Source: Bactericera cockerelli (taxonomy: Eukaryota > Arthropoda > Insecta > Hemiptera > Triozidae). From it: DNA of 64,000 nucleotides. The stretch covers positions 8,377,736-8,441,735 of the forward strand of contig CM044964.1 of NCBI GenBank assembly GCA_024516035.1, in the 5' to 3' direction. The notes below the pieces were generated by a model that was given only the letters and a program-made list of their open reading frames with translations, had not been told where the DNA came from and made no database searches. Below are positions 1-9,825 of the stretch, piece by piece. The first letter of the stretch is position 1. Each line of letters starts with the position of its first letter. The translations under genes were made by a program, and so were the position numbers.

Positions 1-208
1 ATGTATCAGAATAAAATATATACCTGTGATAATAATAATTAATACCGTTAGGTATTGTATATGTATTTACGGTACATGACCAATTTATACGAAACAACAA
101 AACATAAGTTTTTTTCTTCTTCTTTTTACAGATACTAACGAAATACATGATACAAAACAGTCAAATTTGAATTACAAAATAATTGAATATCATCAATGCA
201 TTGATACT

Positions 209-415
209 CAAGTGGTTTACGCGTTGGTCTGGTAATTCAGGTAGCGTTAGGATTCGTTGGTTCGAATTCCACCCAAAACATGAATTTTACACGATTTATT
301 TGAGTTTATATACGAACAAATAAAAATGCATAAATATGCTTTAGTTTTAAAAATGCTAGAAAATACTTGGAGCATTAACCTTGCCTGGTGGATACTTTCA
401 ACTAAAGAGTGTGAT
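209..415 (+). repeat. tRNA-headed SINE, family with CCACCCAGTGCA junction
   Basis: A tRNA-like head with a B-box-type GGTTCGAATTCC near 261 is followed by a body that ends in an ACTAAAGAGTG-like segment. The same head and body recur at about 1845-2030 and 35846-36022, so this is a dispersed family and not a tRNA gene. No protein is encoded; the small ORFs that cross it are chance. Confidence 0.6.
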
Positions 416-429
416 ACTGTGATACATCG

Positions 430-735
430 AAAATTCTGTTCCCCCCGAACACGTGAGGCTGGCATTTCCGGCCCTCCTCAGGCTGGGTGAAGTAAATGTG
501 GGTAGCTAGTACGATTCCCAGAGAATGCAGGGTAACATCCCTGTCCTGATTGGGCCAAGTTAAATCAAATAGAATCTTTGGCGTTAGGAATGCATCCAGA
601 TGTAAAACATGTGACAGTGTGACACAACCAACCACTGTCAATCATAAGGTTGAACAACATCAACCATGCGGTTGAACAATAGTGACCCCAAGTAGGTTTG
701 GGAAAAGGCAAAGTGAAAGAAGAAGAATAATAGTC
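430..735 (+). repeat. SINE copy with GAA-rich tail
   Basis: This is an older, diverged relative of the element at 24598-24836. It shows the same order of blocks: the AGGCTGGGTGA block, a GTGGGTAGCT block, an AAATCAAATAGAATC block, two short motifs around GGTTGAACAA, and an AGAAGAAGAAT tail. The tail on the right gives plus orientation. A fragment of another SINE (GGGCAGTATAAATAAGGCGATATT plus ATT repeats) follows at about 741-780. Confidence 0.65.
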
Positions 736-780
736 TTAATCGGGCAGTATAAATAAGGCGATATTATTATTATTATTATT

Positions 781-1036
781 ACCTATGTAATGATATGCTA
801 TAACTTCATACAAACATTTTCATAATTATTATAATTATGACGGTGTAATTAACGCGGGTATATATTAGGTTTTCAGATGCAGCAGAATGTAGCTAATAGA
901 AACTGTACCAGCCTGTGCAAGGGAAAACTTTAAAAAACTCTAGACTCCAGTCTTTACCCCAGGGTGGGAAACCTGGAGCAGTGTCGAATGTGTTAAAATA
1001 ATAAAATTATAGATAGGAAAAAAGGAGGTAAGATTT
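781..1036. other. Unclassified AT-rich spacer
   Basis: I see no gene or repeat that I can name in this stretch. It is a short AT-rich spacer between two SINE copies. Confidence 0.4.
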
Positions 1037-1205
1037 GCCGACCTCCATGGCGCAGTGGGTAATTGATTCTATTTGGTTTTAACGTCCTGACTTTAGATAG
1101 TCAGGACGGGGGTTATACCCTCCATTCGCTCGGAATCCTAACAGCTACCCTCATTAACCTCACCCAGCCTGGGTAGGGTCGGAAACAGTACCTCCTGTTT
1201 CATAG
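1037..1205 (+). repeat. SINE with CTCCATGGCG-type tRNA head
   Basis: The A-box-like TGGCGCAGTGG starts the element. A body with TTTAACGTCCTGACT, a GTCAGGACGGGGGT block and CCCTCCATTCGCT then follows. Related bodies occur at 35570-35690 and, in reverse, in the elements at 430 and 24598. The head is truncated and lacks a clear B box, so the 5' half has been lost or replaced. Confidence 0.6.
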
Positions 1206-1608
1206 CTACGAAATAACAAAGACTATGAAACACTCATAGAATATTTTTTTTTTCAGCAAACCCTGTACAAATTCATACCATCCAACCTTCCAGCAGCGGA
1301 CCCAGTACAGCAAGTTTGAAACCAAAGTACATTAAACCCGCTCCCCGAAACACTCGAGAGCGATGCAAGGTTTTTTGTGAGTGCAAAAAATAAACGCAAA
1401 AAAAAACAATAAAATTGAGAGAAAGAATGAAACAGCGCAGAACTGGTTTGGTATAAATTCTCCTAAAAATTTTTTCGAACCGTCAGATCAGTGGGCAGGT
1501 ACTTCCCCGGCTGAGCAAGTGAGCAGGCAGACAGACGGGCAACATTTTCGGTGTTGTCTGAGGTTAGTGCACGCAAGGAATTCTATTCCGTAGTTTAGGG
1601 ATGAGCAT

Positions 1609-1775
1609 TGGGCATAGGAAATAACCCCGCCCTTTATTTAGGACATGTGTATATATTTTGTTTTTTTTTTTTTTTTTTTTCTTGTTTAAATTATTAAAAT
1701 TTATATTTAATTTTTACCATTATTTGCTGTATAATATGTCCTACTTATAAAGGGTTTCTAAATAAATAAAATGGA
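1609..1775 (+). repeat. Retroelement tail with CCCCGCCCTTTAGTTAGGACAT motif
   Basis: This copy carries the ATAACCCCGCCCTTTA block and a T-rich stretch, and ends near AAATAAATAAAATGG. The family is found about eleven times in the window, always with a short conserved head, a variable T-rich middle and an AATAAA-like end. It looks like the 3' end of a non-LTR retroelement or a SINE that shares such an end. Here the leading hairpin half GATTGCC is degraded. Confidence 0.55.
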
Positions 1776-1844
1776 AAAACATTTAAATCTGTTGATGTTT
1801 GTAATATTCAACGTACCTACCTATGTTTGTAATATAATAAGTAA

Positions 1845-2030
1845 TAACCCGCTAGTCTGGTAATCCAGGTTGCGTAGGGATCCGATGGTTCGAATCCCAC
1901 CCAGTGCACGAACTTTTTCTCTTTAATTTGAGTTTATGACCACAATAATAAGACTCAGATGGACGTTAGATGGTAGAAAATGTTTTGAACAATAACCTCG
2001 CCTGGCGTTACCTTCCAGTAAAGAGTATCC
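1845..2030 (+). repeat. tRNA-headed SINE, second copy of the 209 family
   Basis: The head TCTGGTAATCCAGG and the B-box-like GGTTCGAATCCC near 1888 match the element at 209. The body ends with TTCCAGTAAAGAG. A segment at 2030-2200 resembles other spacer repeats here that contain ACAGACCGACGG-type motifs and AATACTTCCGATT. Confidence 0.6.
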
Positions 2031-2844
2031 CACAAAAAACTATCGGTAAAAACCGTAAAAAAACAGACCGACGGATCGACAGACAGACACAAAACCAAAT
2101 TTGCTCAGAAGGTTATGAAACGTCCAGAAATATGAAAAAAATTGAAATAGGAGCAAAAAAATTTTTTTACAAAAACAAACACAATACTTCCGATTACTAA
2201 TATTATTAGAAATTTCTCGAAAGTATAATATAAAAAATAGCGCAAAAATTATACATTTATAAATTGAACTCACTTTTTTTTTTGACACAGAATGGGCTTC
2301 AGGCCTGTGGACAGGAAGGAGGAAAAATCTCTTTAATAGAGGTACCAGGCCCAAGACGGCAGCATACTTATGTATACTGCCGCCATGTCGGAAGCCTGGT
2401 TATGTGAAAATGGAAGGCCATTCCATGAGAACCGGGTCTGTCCCCTGTAAGAGAGGAGAGCCCCGGATCCCATGGTTCCCTAGCCTTCCCTACAACCGAC
2501 CACAAAACACTAAAACCTCCCACCCCTCCACAGACCCAATAGACTAACCCCTTGGAACTACCTTTAGTATTACTTCAAGAGAATTGAACTGACTTAGATT
2601 AAACCTAGTGCTGTTTTATAATGCGGTTCCTAGTTGTGTTGATTAAAGTTTTCTGGAGGTGCCCGAGCCTAATCTCCCCAAGCGATCTGTTCCTCATCCA
2701 AGCGAACGAAAAAAAATTAAACTCTTTAAATTTATATATTCAATTCTGGGGCTATGTAGTTCTTTTTATGTGTTCAGGCTAAAAAGTGCAGGCACGAAAC
2801 CAGGGGATCTACCAGATCACCTTCTATTCTATCACAAGTTATCC

Positions 2845-3204
2845 TTCCATTTGGGATTTTTACCAATTAATAATAAGTCTTGGGCCTACTGCTGGAATAA
2901 TGGGACTTTAATAGTCTTCTCGGGCAGTATAAACAAGGCGATATTATTTTTATTATTATTATTATGGTTTTTTTGTTTGTTTGAGAAACAACACTTTTTA
3001 AGAATTTTAAGATTTTATTTATTTTTATTTAGAAACACTTTATTAGTAGAACATACAGACAAATTCAGACAAATAATGGGAAAAAGTAAATATAAAAATG
3101 ACAATAATAATAATATAACACAAGAAAAAAATAAATAAAATATATACATATGTCCTAACTAAAGGGCGGGGTTATTGCCTATGGCAATCTCTTCCACCCA
3201 ACCC
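2845..3204. repeat. SINE fragment followed by reversed retroelement tail
   Basis: Positions 2845-2960 hold a plus-strand SINE end (CTTGGGCCTACTGCTGG, AATAATGGGACTTTAATAG, GGCGATATTATT), the tail half of the family that is fuller at 40015-40232. Positions 2985-3204 hold the reversed retroelement tail: ACTTTATTA on the left, GTCCTAACTAAAGGGCGGGG and TTGCCTATGGCAA near 3172-3186 on the right. An open frame across this stretch at 2659-3138 has no recognisable domain and is rejected as a gene. Confidence 0.6.
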
Positions 3205-3479
3205 TTTTCAAGATGAGTGTTTCACAATCTTTTTTGTTTCGTAACCATGAAACAGTAGCTGGCCCATCCCCTATAGTATATCTCCCCTCTGATGAGCGAG
3301 AATTTAAAAGAAAAACTTGAAATAAAAGAGAGAATTCGTGGATGTAACGGAATTACCATTAAAAATATGAGTGAAGTATGAAGTACATTAACTGATTGTT
3401 AGATTTTTTTATTTTCCTTATCCTATAATTATAAAAGTATTGTAGGTTTTCGTCGAAAATTTGACCTACACAGTTTCTT

Positions 3480-3720
3480 TTTTCATTTGGGTTTAACGTC
3501 GCTTTCAACTGCATGGTCATATCACGACGGTGGTGTTACCCTCCATTCGCCGGAAACTCACTAACCTGCTCCAGCTGTACAAACAAACATACTCCCCCAG
3601 CTTGGGTTGTGCCGGAATGCCAGCATCACGAAGTCTTCACCTCACTACACGTTGCTTAACTTCGGTGATCCAACGAGACCCGGTGCATTCAACGCTGGAA
3701 ACTTGATAGTTCTGAACCTC
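3480..3720 (+). repeat. SINE body, TTTAACGTCGCTTTCAACTG family
   Basis: The blocks run in this order: TTTAACGTCGCTTTCAACTG, CATGGTCATATCACGACGG, ACCCTCCATTCGC, GAAACTCACTAACCTGCT, GCCGGAATGCCAGCATCACG, CGTTGCTTAACTTCGGTGAT and GGTGCATTCAACGCTGG. At least ten copies occur in both orientations, for example 33103-33320, 34290-34505 and reversed 8050-8250. It is the commonest SINE body in the window. Confidence 0.75.
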
Positions 3721-3869
3721 TCTGGGTTGAGCCCACCACCGCGCCTGTCTCGGATGCCAGGTTTTTTATATTTTGAGAGATGTAGTTATTTTTTCGTTTC
3801 GCCTGTAGAATTCAACGACCTTTTGCCCGCGTTCAAGGTCAAGACTTGGAACCTTTACCTCACTCAAGG

Positions 3870-4120
3870 CTCAATATTTGGAGAGGTTAGTGTCTTGTGG
3901 CAGACCTAACTTAATGTTGAATATTTGGAGAGGTTAGTGCCTTGTGCTAGACCTAACAAAATGTTGAATATTTGGAGAGGCTACTGCTTTCTGCTAGACC
4001 TAACTTAATGTTGAATATTTGGAGAGGTTAGTGCCTTTTGTGCTAGACCTAACTTAATATTGAATATTTGGCGAAGTTAGTGCCTTGTACAGAACAGCCG
4101 GACCTAACTTAATATATTTT
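3870..4120. repeat. 47-bp tandem repeat, about five copies
   Basis: AATATTTGGAGAGGTTAGTG starts at 3873, 3920, 3967, 4014 and 4063, a spacing of 47, 47, 47 and 49 bases. The copies are close to identical, which points to recent local expansion. A single related unit occurs near 4746. No coding role is visible. Confidence 0.85.
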
Positions 4121-4444
4121 TTCAACTCTACGAAATTTCAAAAGCTTTGCTTTATTCAATGAAAATAGAAAAATCATTTTCAATTTTTACCAAAACGGCC
4201 CCCATTTGGCCCCGAGTGGACTATTTCGGCCAAAAAAGTACATATAGGTAAAATTCTAGGACCTCAATAAACTTATATACAAAATTTCATTAATGTTTAA
4301 GAATTCGTTCGAAAGTAATCGCGAAACAGACAGACAGACAGACAAACGAAAGCCAAACTGTCCAGTATGTGCTCGCTTAATTATTTGACCCTAAGTTTCC
4401 AGCCTCGAATAACTGCCCATGTTAATTATGACATAATATATACC

Positions 4445-4700
4445 CTTGATTTTTTTAAATTTGGGTTTAATGTGACTATGAACGACATGGTCATATCAGG
4501 ACGGGAGTTTTACCCTCTATCCTGGAAACACACAAACCAGCGACTCAAATAAACCTCACACAACTTGAGTAGGGGCGGGAATAGCCCGCATCACGATGGT
4601 TCGAATTTGAATGGTCACTCATTCAAGTCCTGGCCTCCCTGTGCGTTGTTTAACAGTGCCAGTACGAGAACTGGTGTATTCAACTGACCACCGACGCTAC
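4445..4700 (+). repeat. Degenerate SINE body
   Basis: This is a diverged copy of the TTTAACGTC body family (GGTTTAATGTGACT, CATGGTCATATCAGGACGG, GTTTTACCCTCTA, GTTGTTTAACAGTG and GGTGTATTCAAC). Upstream, at 4320-4350, is a short ACAG microsatellite. Confidence 0.6.
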
Positions 4701-4887
4701 ACAGACTTTAGGGAATAAAAAATTACCAGACCTTACTCAAGGTTCAATATTTGGTGAGGTTAGTGCCTCCAAACTCCCAGACACTCGGCATTATTATTAT
4801 AATTATTCTGTTTGCCATTTATAAAACTGGAAACCAAAATACCAGCGCGATTTATAAATCTTTGCTTCAGCAAAAAACGAAATTAAT

Positions 4888-4890
<3 letters not shown>

Positions 4891-4949
<59 letters not shown>

Positions 4950-4953
4950 TCCC

Positions 4954-5043
<90 letters not shown>

Positions 5044-5049
5044 CCTCCA
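4891..5049. repeat. CT microsatellite
   Basis: This is about 160 bases of nearly pure CT dinucleotides with CCCT and TTTC interruptions. It gives a spurious Ser-Leu open frame that should not be called a protein. Confidence 0.97.
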
Positions 5050-5227
5050 GTCTAAAGTTCTATGAACTCGGTTGGATCAAATCGAAAATGAAAAATATGT
5101 TTTTTTAAAGCGAGTTTTTTTTGAACTTGAGTATTGATGGATTTTTGAATGCGCGCACAAATTTTGCTCGATTTTTTTTTTCTCCACACTCTTGGAGTGG
5201 AATTGATATACAATATATTGAACATTT

Positions 5228-5425
5228 TATCAACCGACCTCCGTGGCTCAGTAGTTAAGAGCATTGGTTGCAGACCCGTACGTTGTGGGTTCGAATCCCG
5301 GCCGGAAACTCACAAACTCCAGACGCAGGAAACTCACAAACCTGCAAACCACGCAACACGAAGTGTTCACCTCGCTGTACGTTGCTTAACTTCGGCGATT
5401 CTATGAGAAACGGTGTGCATTCAAC
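5228..5425 (+). repeat. tRNA-headed SINE, GACCTCCGTGGCTCAG head
   Basis: A tRNA-like head (A box in GTGGCTCAGTAGTTAAGAGC, B box GGTTCGAATCCC at about 5288) is joined to the later part of the TTTAACGTC body family (AAACTCACAAAC, TTGCTTAACTTCGGCGAT and CATTCAACGCGCC). The head recurs without this body at 38646 and, reversed, at about 53920-53990. The element is also the left edge of the large duplicated segment. Confidence 0.7.
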
Positions 5426-5639
5426 GCGCCATTTATTTATTGGTTGACAAATACAATAATTGCACATAAACCCAAATCAAAAATAAGAAAAAGATAAGTT
5501 ACATTAAGTTACATAAAAGATATTATTTCTAGACAAAAAGCCATCGACGCTGGCCCTAGATTTTTAATCCTCTTTTATAATTGAGTCCTAAGTTTGCGAT
5601 TCCACCTTCGAGCGGGGAACCTCAGTATTAATAATAAAA

Positions 5640-5880
5640 ATAATAATATAATAATATCGCCTTATTTATACTGCCCGATTAAGACTATTAAGTCCCATTA
5701 TTCCAGCAGTAAGCCCAAGATATATTATTATGTGGTAAAAATCCCAATTGGGAGGATAACATGTCATGTCCCAGCTGGGTTTCGAACTCACGACCTCTGG
5801 AGTCTTTGGATTCACAGAGTGCCGGCTTAACCACTGAGCTACCGGGACATACCGGGACACTGAGCTACCGGAGCTACCGC
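5640..5880 (-). repeat. tRNA-headed SINE, GGTAGCTCAGTGGT head, reversed
   Basis: Read on the minus strand, the head is GTCCCGGTAGCTCAGTGGTT. The B box in GGGTTTCGAAAC lies before CCAGCTGGGACATGACATG. The body contains AAGTCTTGGGC-like and GGAATAATGGGACTTAATAG blocks and ends with ATT repeats. Other copies are at 22350-22565, 28245-28450, 28455-28600 (head only) and 40015-40232. Confidence 0.75.
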
Positions 5881-5977
5881 CTTTACATTAATAGTTCCTT
5901 CCATGAGACTCTGAAGTCCCAGATCTACGCCACTTGATAATTAACGGCCAGATAAGTGTCGCTTCCGATGTAGAACA

Positions 5978-5980
<3 letters not shown>

Positions 5981-6053
<73 letters not shown>

Positions 6054-6118
6054 CCCCACACACACACTTCCCCACACACACACACACACAAACACTTCCA
6101 CACACACTCGCACACACG
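5981..6118. repeat. CA microsatellite
   Basis: This is a run of CA dinucleotides with two CTTCCC interruptions. The partner in the duplicated copy at 22671-22750 is much shorter, so the array has changed length since the duplication. Confidence 0.97.
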
Positions 6119-6919
6119 TACATCCTATTAATAATTTTTTATCTACGGTATTATTTCTTTTAAAACAGCCATCAATTTGGTAAAGTCGCTATCCTCAGGG
6201 AGGCGATGTAGCTTTTTTTAATATCGATGTTGTTTTTTAATCAATCGAACTATTTTTATGTTGCAGGTTGTGGTAATTGCGGGGTCGCTTAATAGGTTCG
6301 GCACACTTTTGAAACCAGTGGCTGAACTTATGCTGGTGTGGGCATAGGTATGGGTTGTACCATGTACATGGGTAGAAAGTCCAACACATGCTCTAGGCGC
6401 AGAATGGACTCCTCTATAACACATTTTTATGACTATGTAAATTCTATTTTATTCCCGGGAAATTTCTGATATTAGTATTGTGTCGTCTTTGTAAAAAAAT
6501 AATCTTTCATTTTTTCATTTTTTTTTTTTGACATAGCACAAACTTCCAAGGAACTTTGGTTTTGTGTCTGTCCGTTGGTCTGTTAAATGCATTCCTTGTG
6601 ACGCGCAGATCTCAGAAACAAATAAACCGATTTTGACGAAATTTTGTACAGATATCGGAGAAGTACCTGTTGTAGATAATCCCAAGAGAGAGAGTGGGTG
6701 TTTTGTGGAATTAGGCCCATATGATACAATACACCAGTGCTCGTAGGATCACAAGGGTTAAGCAACATCCAGCAAGGTGAAGACTTGAAGGGTAATTCTC
6801 AAGCTTGAACCCTCAGGAATCTTGCTATAATATCATCCGACCGAAACCTGGTCTCGTTAAGGTTTTTTGGTCAGCAACCCGATTTTTTAAAGTTGTAAAT
6901 TATAATAATTTATTTTGTA

Positions 6920-6992
6920 GGGATTTGATCTCTTTCTCTCTCTCTCTCTCCCTCTCTCTCTCCCTCTCTCTCTCTCTCTTTCTCTCTCTGCA
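6920..6992. repeat. CT microsatellite
   Basis: This is a short CT array inside the duplicated segment. Its partner is at about 23560-23635 and is longer. Confidence 0.95.
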
Positions 6993-7686
6993 ACCTAAAA
7001 GAACCGAAGAAATAGAATAATATAGTCCGCGAAAAAAAAAAAAAAAAACTAATGTTTTTAATAGCGGAACCTATGCACCAATACTCCCCTTGCCCGTGGC
7101 TGCATAAAATAGGTATTAAAATCAAGCGGAGATGCAGACCAGATTAAACACCAGTGGTGTATTTGTGTGGCCTTGATTTTCGGTCCAGGAAATAATTATC
7201 TTTTGCAGTCAAAACCGACGGACGTACCAAAAAAAATTGGTTAAACATCACACGACTTTCCTTATCTTAATAGGAATTGAAACGGGACCAAAAGCCACTG
7301 GTGACTCAAAGGTAACAGTTAGCTAAAAATCAACGTCAAATTCGTAATCAGCTCCTCAAAATCATTGGATTTAATATGTCACAACCCACAACTACAATAA
7401 ATAGTAAAAAAGTTGGTCAATACCTTCATTATTATAGGATGAGGAAAGTAAAAAAAAAATAGAAGAAAAAAAATACTTACAGCCGTATTTATGAACAGAA
7501 AAACGCCGTTTGAGCATGGTCTGAAGCATGATTTCCTTTCATATTATTGGCCAATACCTCTTGCTTGAGACAGTGCTCAGACAAAGTTCGCTGTTCAGAA
7601 ATACGGGTGTTAGTGTTCGACACTAGTTTTAGTCTGCTCTACTATCCGCTCACCATCTGCTTTAAGATTTGGTGCACTCTGCACAA

Positions 7687-7712
7687 CACACACACACACA
7701 CACACACACACA
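7687..7712. repeat. CA microsatellite at right end of duplication
   Basis: Similarity between the two copies of the large duplication ends inside this CA run; the partner is at 24910-24974. Position 7713-8045 is unclassified spacer with TTAGCCGAAC-like words repeated several times. Confidence 0.8.
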
Positions 7713-8049
7713 TCCTCACGCAGCAATACTTAGCCGAACCATTTTTGCGTTGCGACTTAGCCGAACATAAGAAAAGTTTGTCCGATTTGAATAAGGTTTA
7801 TATCAATTGCTAGCAATTTCAATTTAAGAGATACACACTTCTCGGTTTTTTTTACAATTCTCAACCATTTCAAAAATAATTGAAAAATTCTAACGTTCTG
7901 CTAATTCCCGAGCGCGAAGCGACCAGTGCCGGTCTCTAAAATTTCCACACTCAGCAATACTTAGACGAACCATTTTCGCGTTTGATACTTAGCAGAACAC
8001 GCAAAAGAAAAAATAGTACTTAACCGAACATTAACGATTTTTGAGCCAG

Positions 8050-8255
8050 CGTTGAAGGGACCGGTTCTTGTAGGATCACCGAAGTTGAGCAAGGTACAGC
8101 GAGGTGTAGACTTCGTGATGCTGGCATTCCGGCCCAACAAAGGCTGGGTGAGGTTTATGTGGATAGCCGGTTTTTTAGTTTCCTGCGAATAGAGGGTAAC
8201 ACCCCCGTCGTCATATGACCATGCAGTTAAAAGTGAGGTTTAACGTCGCTTTTAA
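8050..8255 (-). repeat. SINE body, reversed TTTAACGTC family
   Basis: This is the reverse complement of the family at 3480. GCGTTGAAGGGACCGGTTC is on the left, GTAACACCCCCGTCGTCATA and CATGCAGTTAAAAG are on the right. Confidence 0.75.
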
Positions 8256-8454
8256 AAAAAATAAATAATTGAAAAGTATATTATTGTCTTAACATAGCTT
8301 TGCTCGGGCAGGGAAATGAAATGATTAAATCAAGGCATTATCTACTTAATGGAACGAAACTTTATGTGCGATAAGTTTGGTTAGATGAGTCAGGTTCTAC
8401 TATTACTTCCGATAAATTTCGTGGTAGGTATCCCCTTTTATAAGAAGGCCAATA

Positions 8455-9150
8455 CAAGAGATCTGCACTTTTAAACCTAAACCAAATTTGATCCTTTATT
8501 ATGTGTTAACAACTATGACCTTCCCACAGACCCTCCACAGAAGAAGGGAAAATACTGCTATGTACCTTGTACCTATTATTAGTCATTTGGTTGTAGAGAT
8601 GTGTAAAGAGTGAGTGAGTCATAAAAAAGAGTTACTCATTTCAGTGAGGTACTCAGCGAAAGAGTCGCATCCTAAAACATGTGACTCACTCATCAGCTCT
8701 CTGTGTAGAAGTGGCAGTAACTGAGTAAACTGAGAGACTGAAGGCTATTGAGCGCGCTACCTCTCTTCTCTCTCTCTCTGAGTCAAGAGTTGCAATTTAC
8801 AATCACTCAGCGAGGCAGAGGCAGAGTACCTCACTAATGCGCATACAACACGGCGGGAATTCAACTCAAACAGCTGTGTTCTGTTCTTCTCCGTGTCGAG
8901 ACTTTGAGAGTCAAGAGTTGCTGAGTGAGTTACATAAATGAGTCACTCATTTTAGTGAGTGAGTTGCTTGTGAGTTATTCACCAAGATGAGTCAAAAGTC
9001 GCATCTCTATTTGGTTGTGAGTTCGAGATTGTTGAATGCTATAATAATTCAGAAAGCAATAGGCAATGTTGGTATGATCAGATCGGTACAGAAAGAGAAT
9101 CAAATACACTGCCAATTATGGACACAATACTTCCTCGTGAATGACATTCA
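8455..9150. repeat. Left arm of an inverted repeat (partner 10566-10845)
   Basis: AGATCTGCACTTTTAAA, ACCTTCCCACAGACCCTCC, AGAAGAAGGGAAAATACTG, TTGAATGCTATAATAATTC and GGACACAATACTTCCTCGTG all occur here and again, reverse-complemented, between 10566 and 10845. The left arm is interrupted by the hAT-like MITE at 8594-9009; the right arm is not. A direct copy of part of the right arm lies at 9830-10110. Confidence 0.8.
8594..9009. mobile_element. hAT-like MITE, 416 bp, with 8-bp target duplication
   Basis: The element begins TAGAGATGTG and ends in the inverted CGCATCTCTA. It is flanked on both sides by TTTGGTTG (8586-8593 and 9010-9017), an 8-bp duplication as made by hAT transposases. The interior is non-coding and very rich in TGAGTCA/TGACTCA-like words on both strands. 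The uninterrupted partner arm near 10700-10730 shows what the empty site looks like. It should need a transposase supplied elsewhere. Confidence 0.85.
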
Positions 9151-9227
9151 ATTTTTTCTACTTTTATTATCGCTAGAATCAGAGATTTTTTTTTACTGAA
9201 TCACTTGTATTTACAAATGTTCTAAGG

Positions 9228-9289
9228 GTTGGGTGGAAGAGATTGCCACAGGCAATATATAACTCCGCCCTTTAGGTAGGACATTAACT
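9228..9289 (+). repeat. Retroelement tail head (GGTTGGGTGGAAGAG motif)
   Basis: This is the conserved head of the retroelement-tail family: GGTTGGGTGGAAGAG, the hairpin ATTGCC-ACA-GGCAAT, then CTCCGCCCTTTAGGTAGGAC. It abuts a reversed tRNA-headed SINE. Confidence 0.7.
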
Positions 9290-9603
9290 TTTTTTTTTTT
9301 TTTTTAAAGATGAGTTTTTCACAGCCTTTTTTATTTCGTAGCCATGAAACAGGAGCTACTGTAGACGCTTGTGGTCTGTGTTGTAGCCTGCCCATCCCGT
9401 AGTATGCCTCCCCTCTGATGGGCGAGAAGTGACACAATACTTCCCATTTAGGTGCTGGGTCAACACGAGCGCACCGGAAGGTATCCCTTACAAACAATTG
9501 TATAACCAAATTAAGAATACAAATTTTTGTCGGCGCGGGGGTTCGAACCCGGGACCTTCCGCATGGCAAGCGAGTGCTTAACCACTGAGCTAATCGCGCG
9601 CTC
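9290..9603 (-). repeat. Full-length tRNA-headed SINE, GCGCGATTAGCTCAG head
   Basis: On the minus strand the head is GCGCGCGATTAGCTCAGTGG, followed by TTAAGCACTCGCTTGCCATG and the B box GGGTTCGAACCC. The body has AAGGGATACCTTCCGGTG, TGACCCAGCACCTAAATGG and CATGGCTACGAAATAAAAAAGG, and ends with a poly-A/T stretch. A plus-strand copy is at 20335-20603, shorter ones at 11505-11690 and 39698-39850. The tRNA-like part would not fold as a functional tRNA without the normal 3' acceptor pairing. Confidence 0.8.
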
Positions 9604-9825
9604 TGTTTTTAAACTTCATTCTCTTTTTTTTTGTTCTTGTATCTTTGCTCAATCCTTTTGTTTTTCTTTATAATTTCATTGTATATTACTGTATATATTT
9701 TTGTTCTATTTAAGTAAACTTACTATAATACCATGTTCTCAACCGATTCTCTTCAAATTTATGTATACATATGGCAAGCGGCCACAACGGAGTCCCGAAA
9801 ATAGTATACATATAGCAGTATTTTC
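9604..9825. other. Unclassified AT-rich spacer
   Basis: This is a T-rich segment with poly-T and an AATTTATGTATACATATGG-like word. I recognise no gene in it. Confidence 0.4.

Larger units (their letters stand above)
5310..7690 (+). repeat. Segmental duplication, copy 1 (partner 21955-24930)
   Basis: Blocks in the same order and orientation recur near 22.0-24.9 kb: the TTGGTTGACAAATACAATAA block, a reversed tRNA-headed SINE, a CA microsatellite, the CTATCCTCAGGGAGGCGATG block, a CT microsatellite, GCGGAACCTATGCACCAA and the AAATCATTGGATTTAA block. The unique-looking parts differ at few positions. Microsatellite lengths differ strongly, and copy 2 has two insertions. It contains no recognisable gene. 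Confidence 0.85.

Noticed and set aside
2659..3138. A 159-residue open frame
   Set aside because: It crosses a SINE fragment and the A/T-rich part of a reversed retroelement tail and has no recognisable domain.
9530..9600. A functional tRNA gene
   Set aside because: A and B boxes are clear, but the same head recurs with a conserved non-tRNA body and the acceptor stem does not close properly; it is a SINE.
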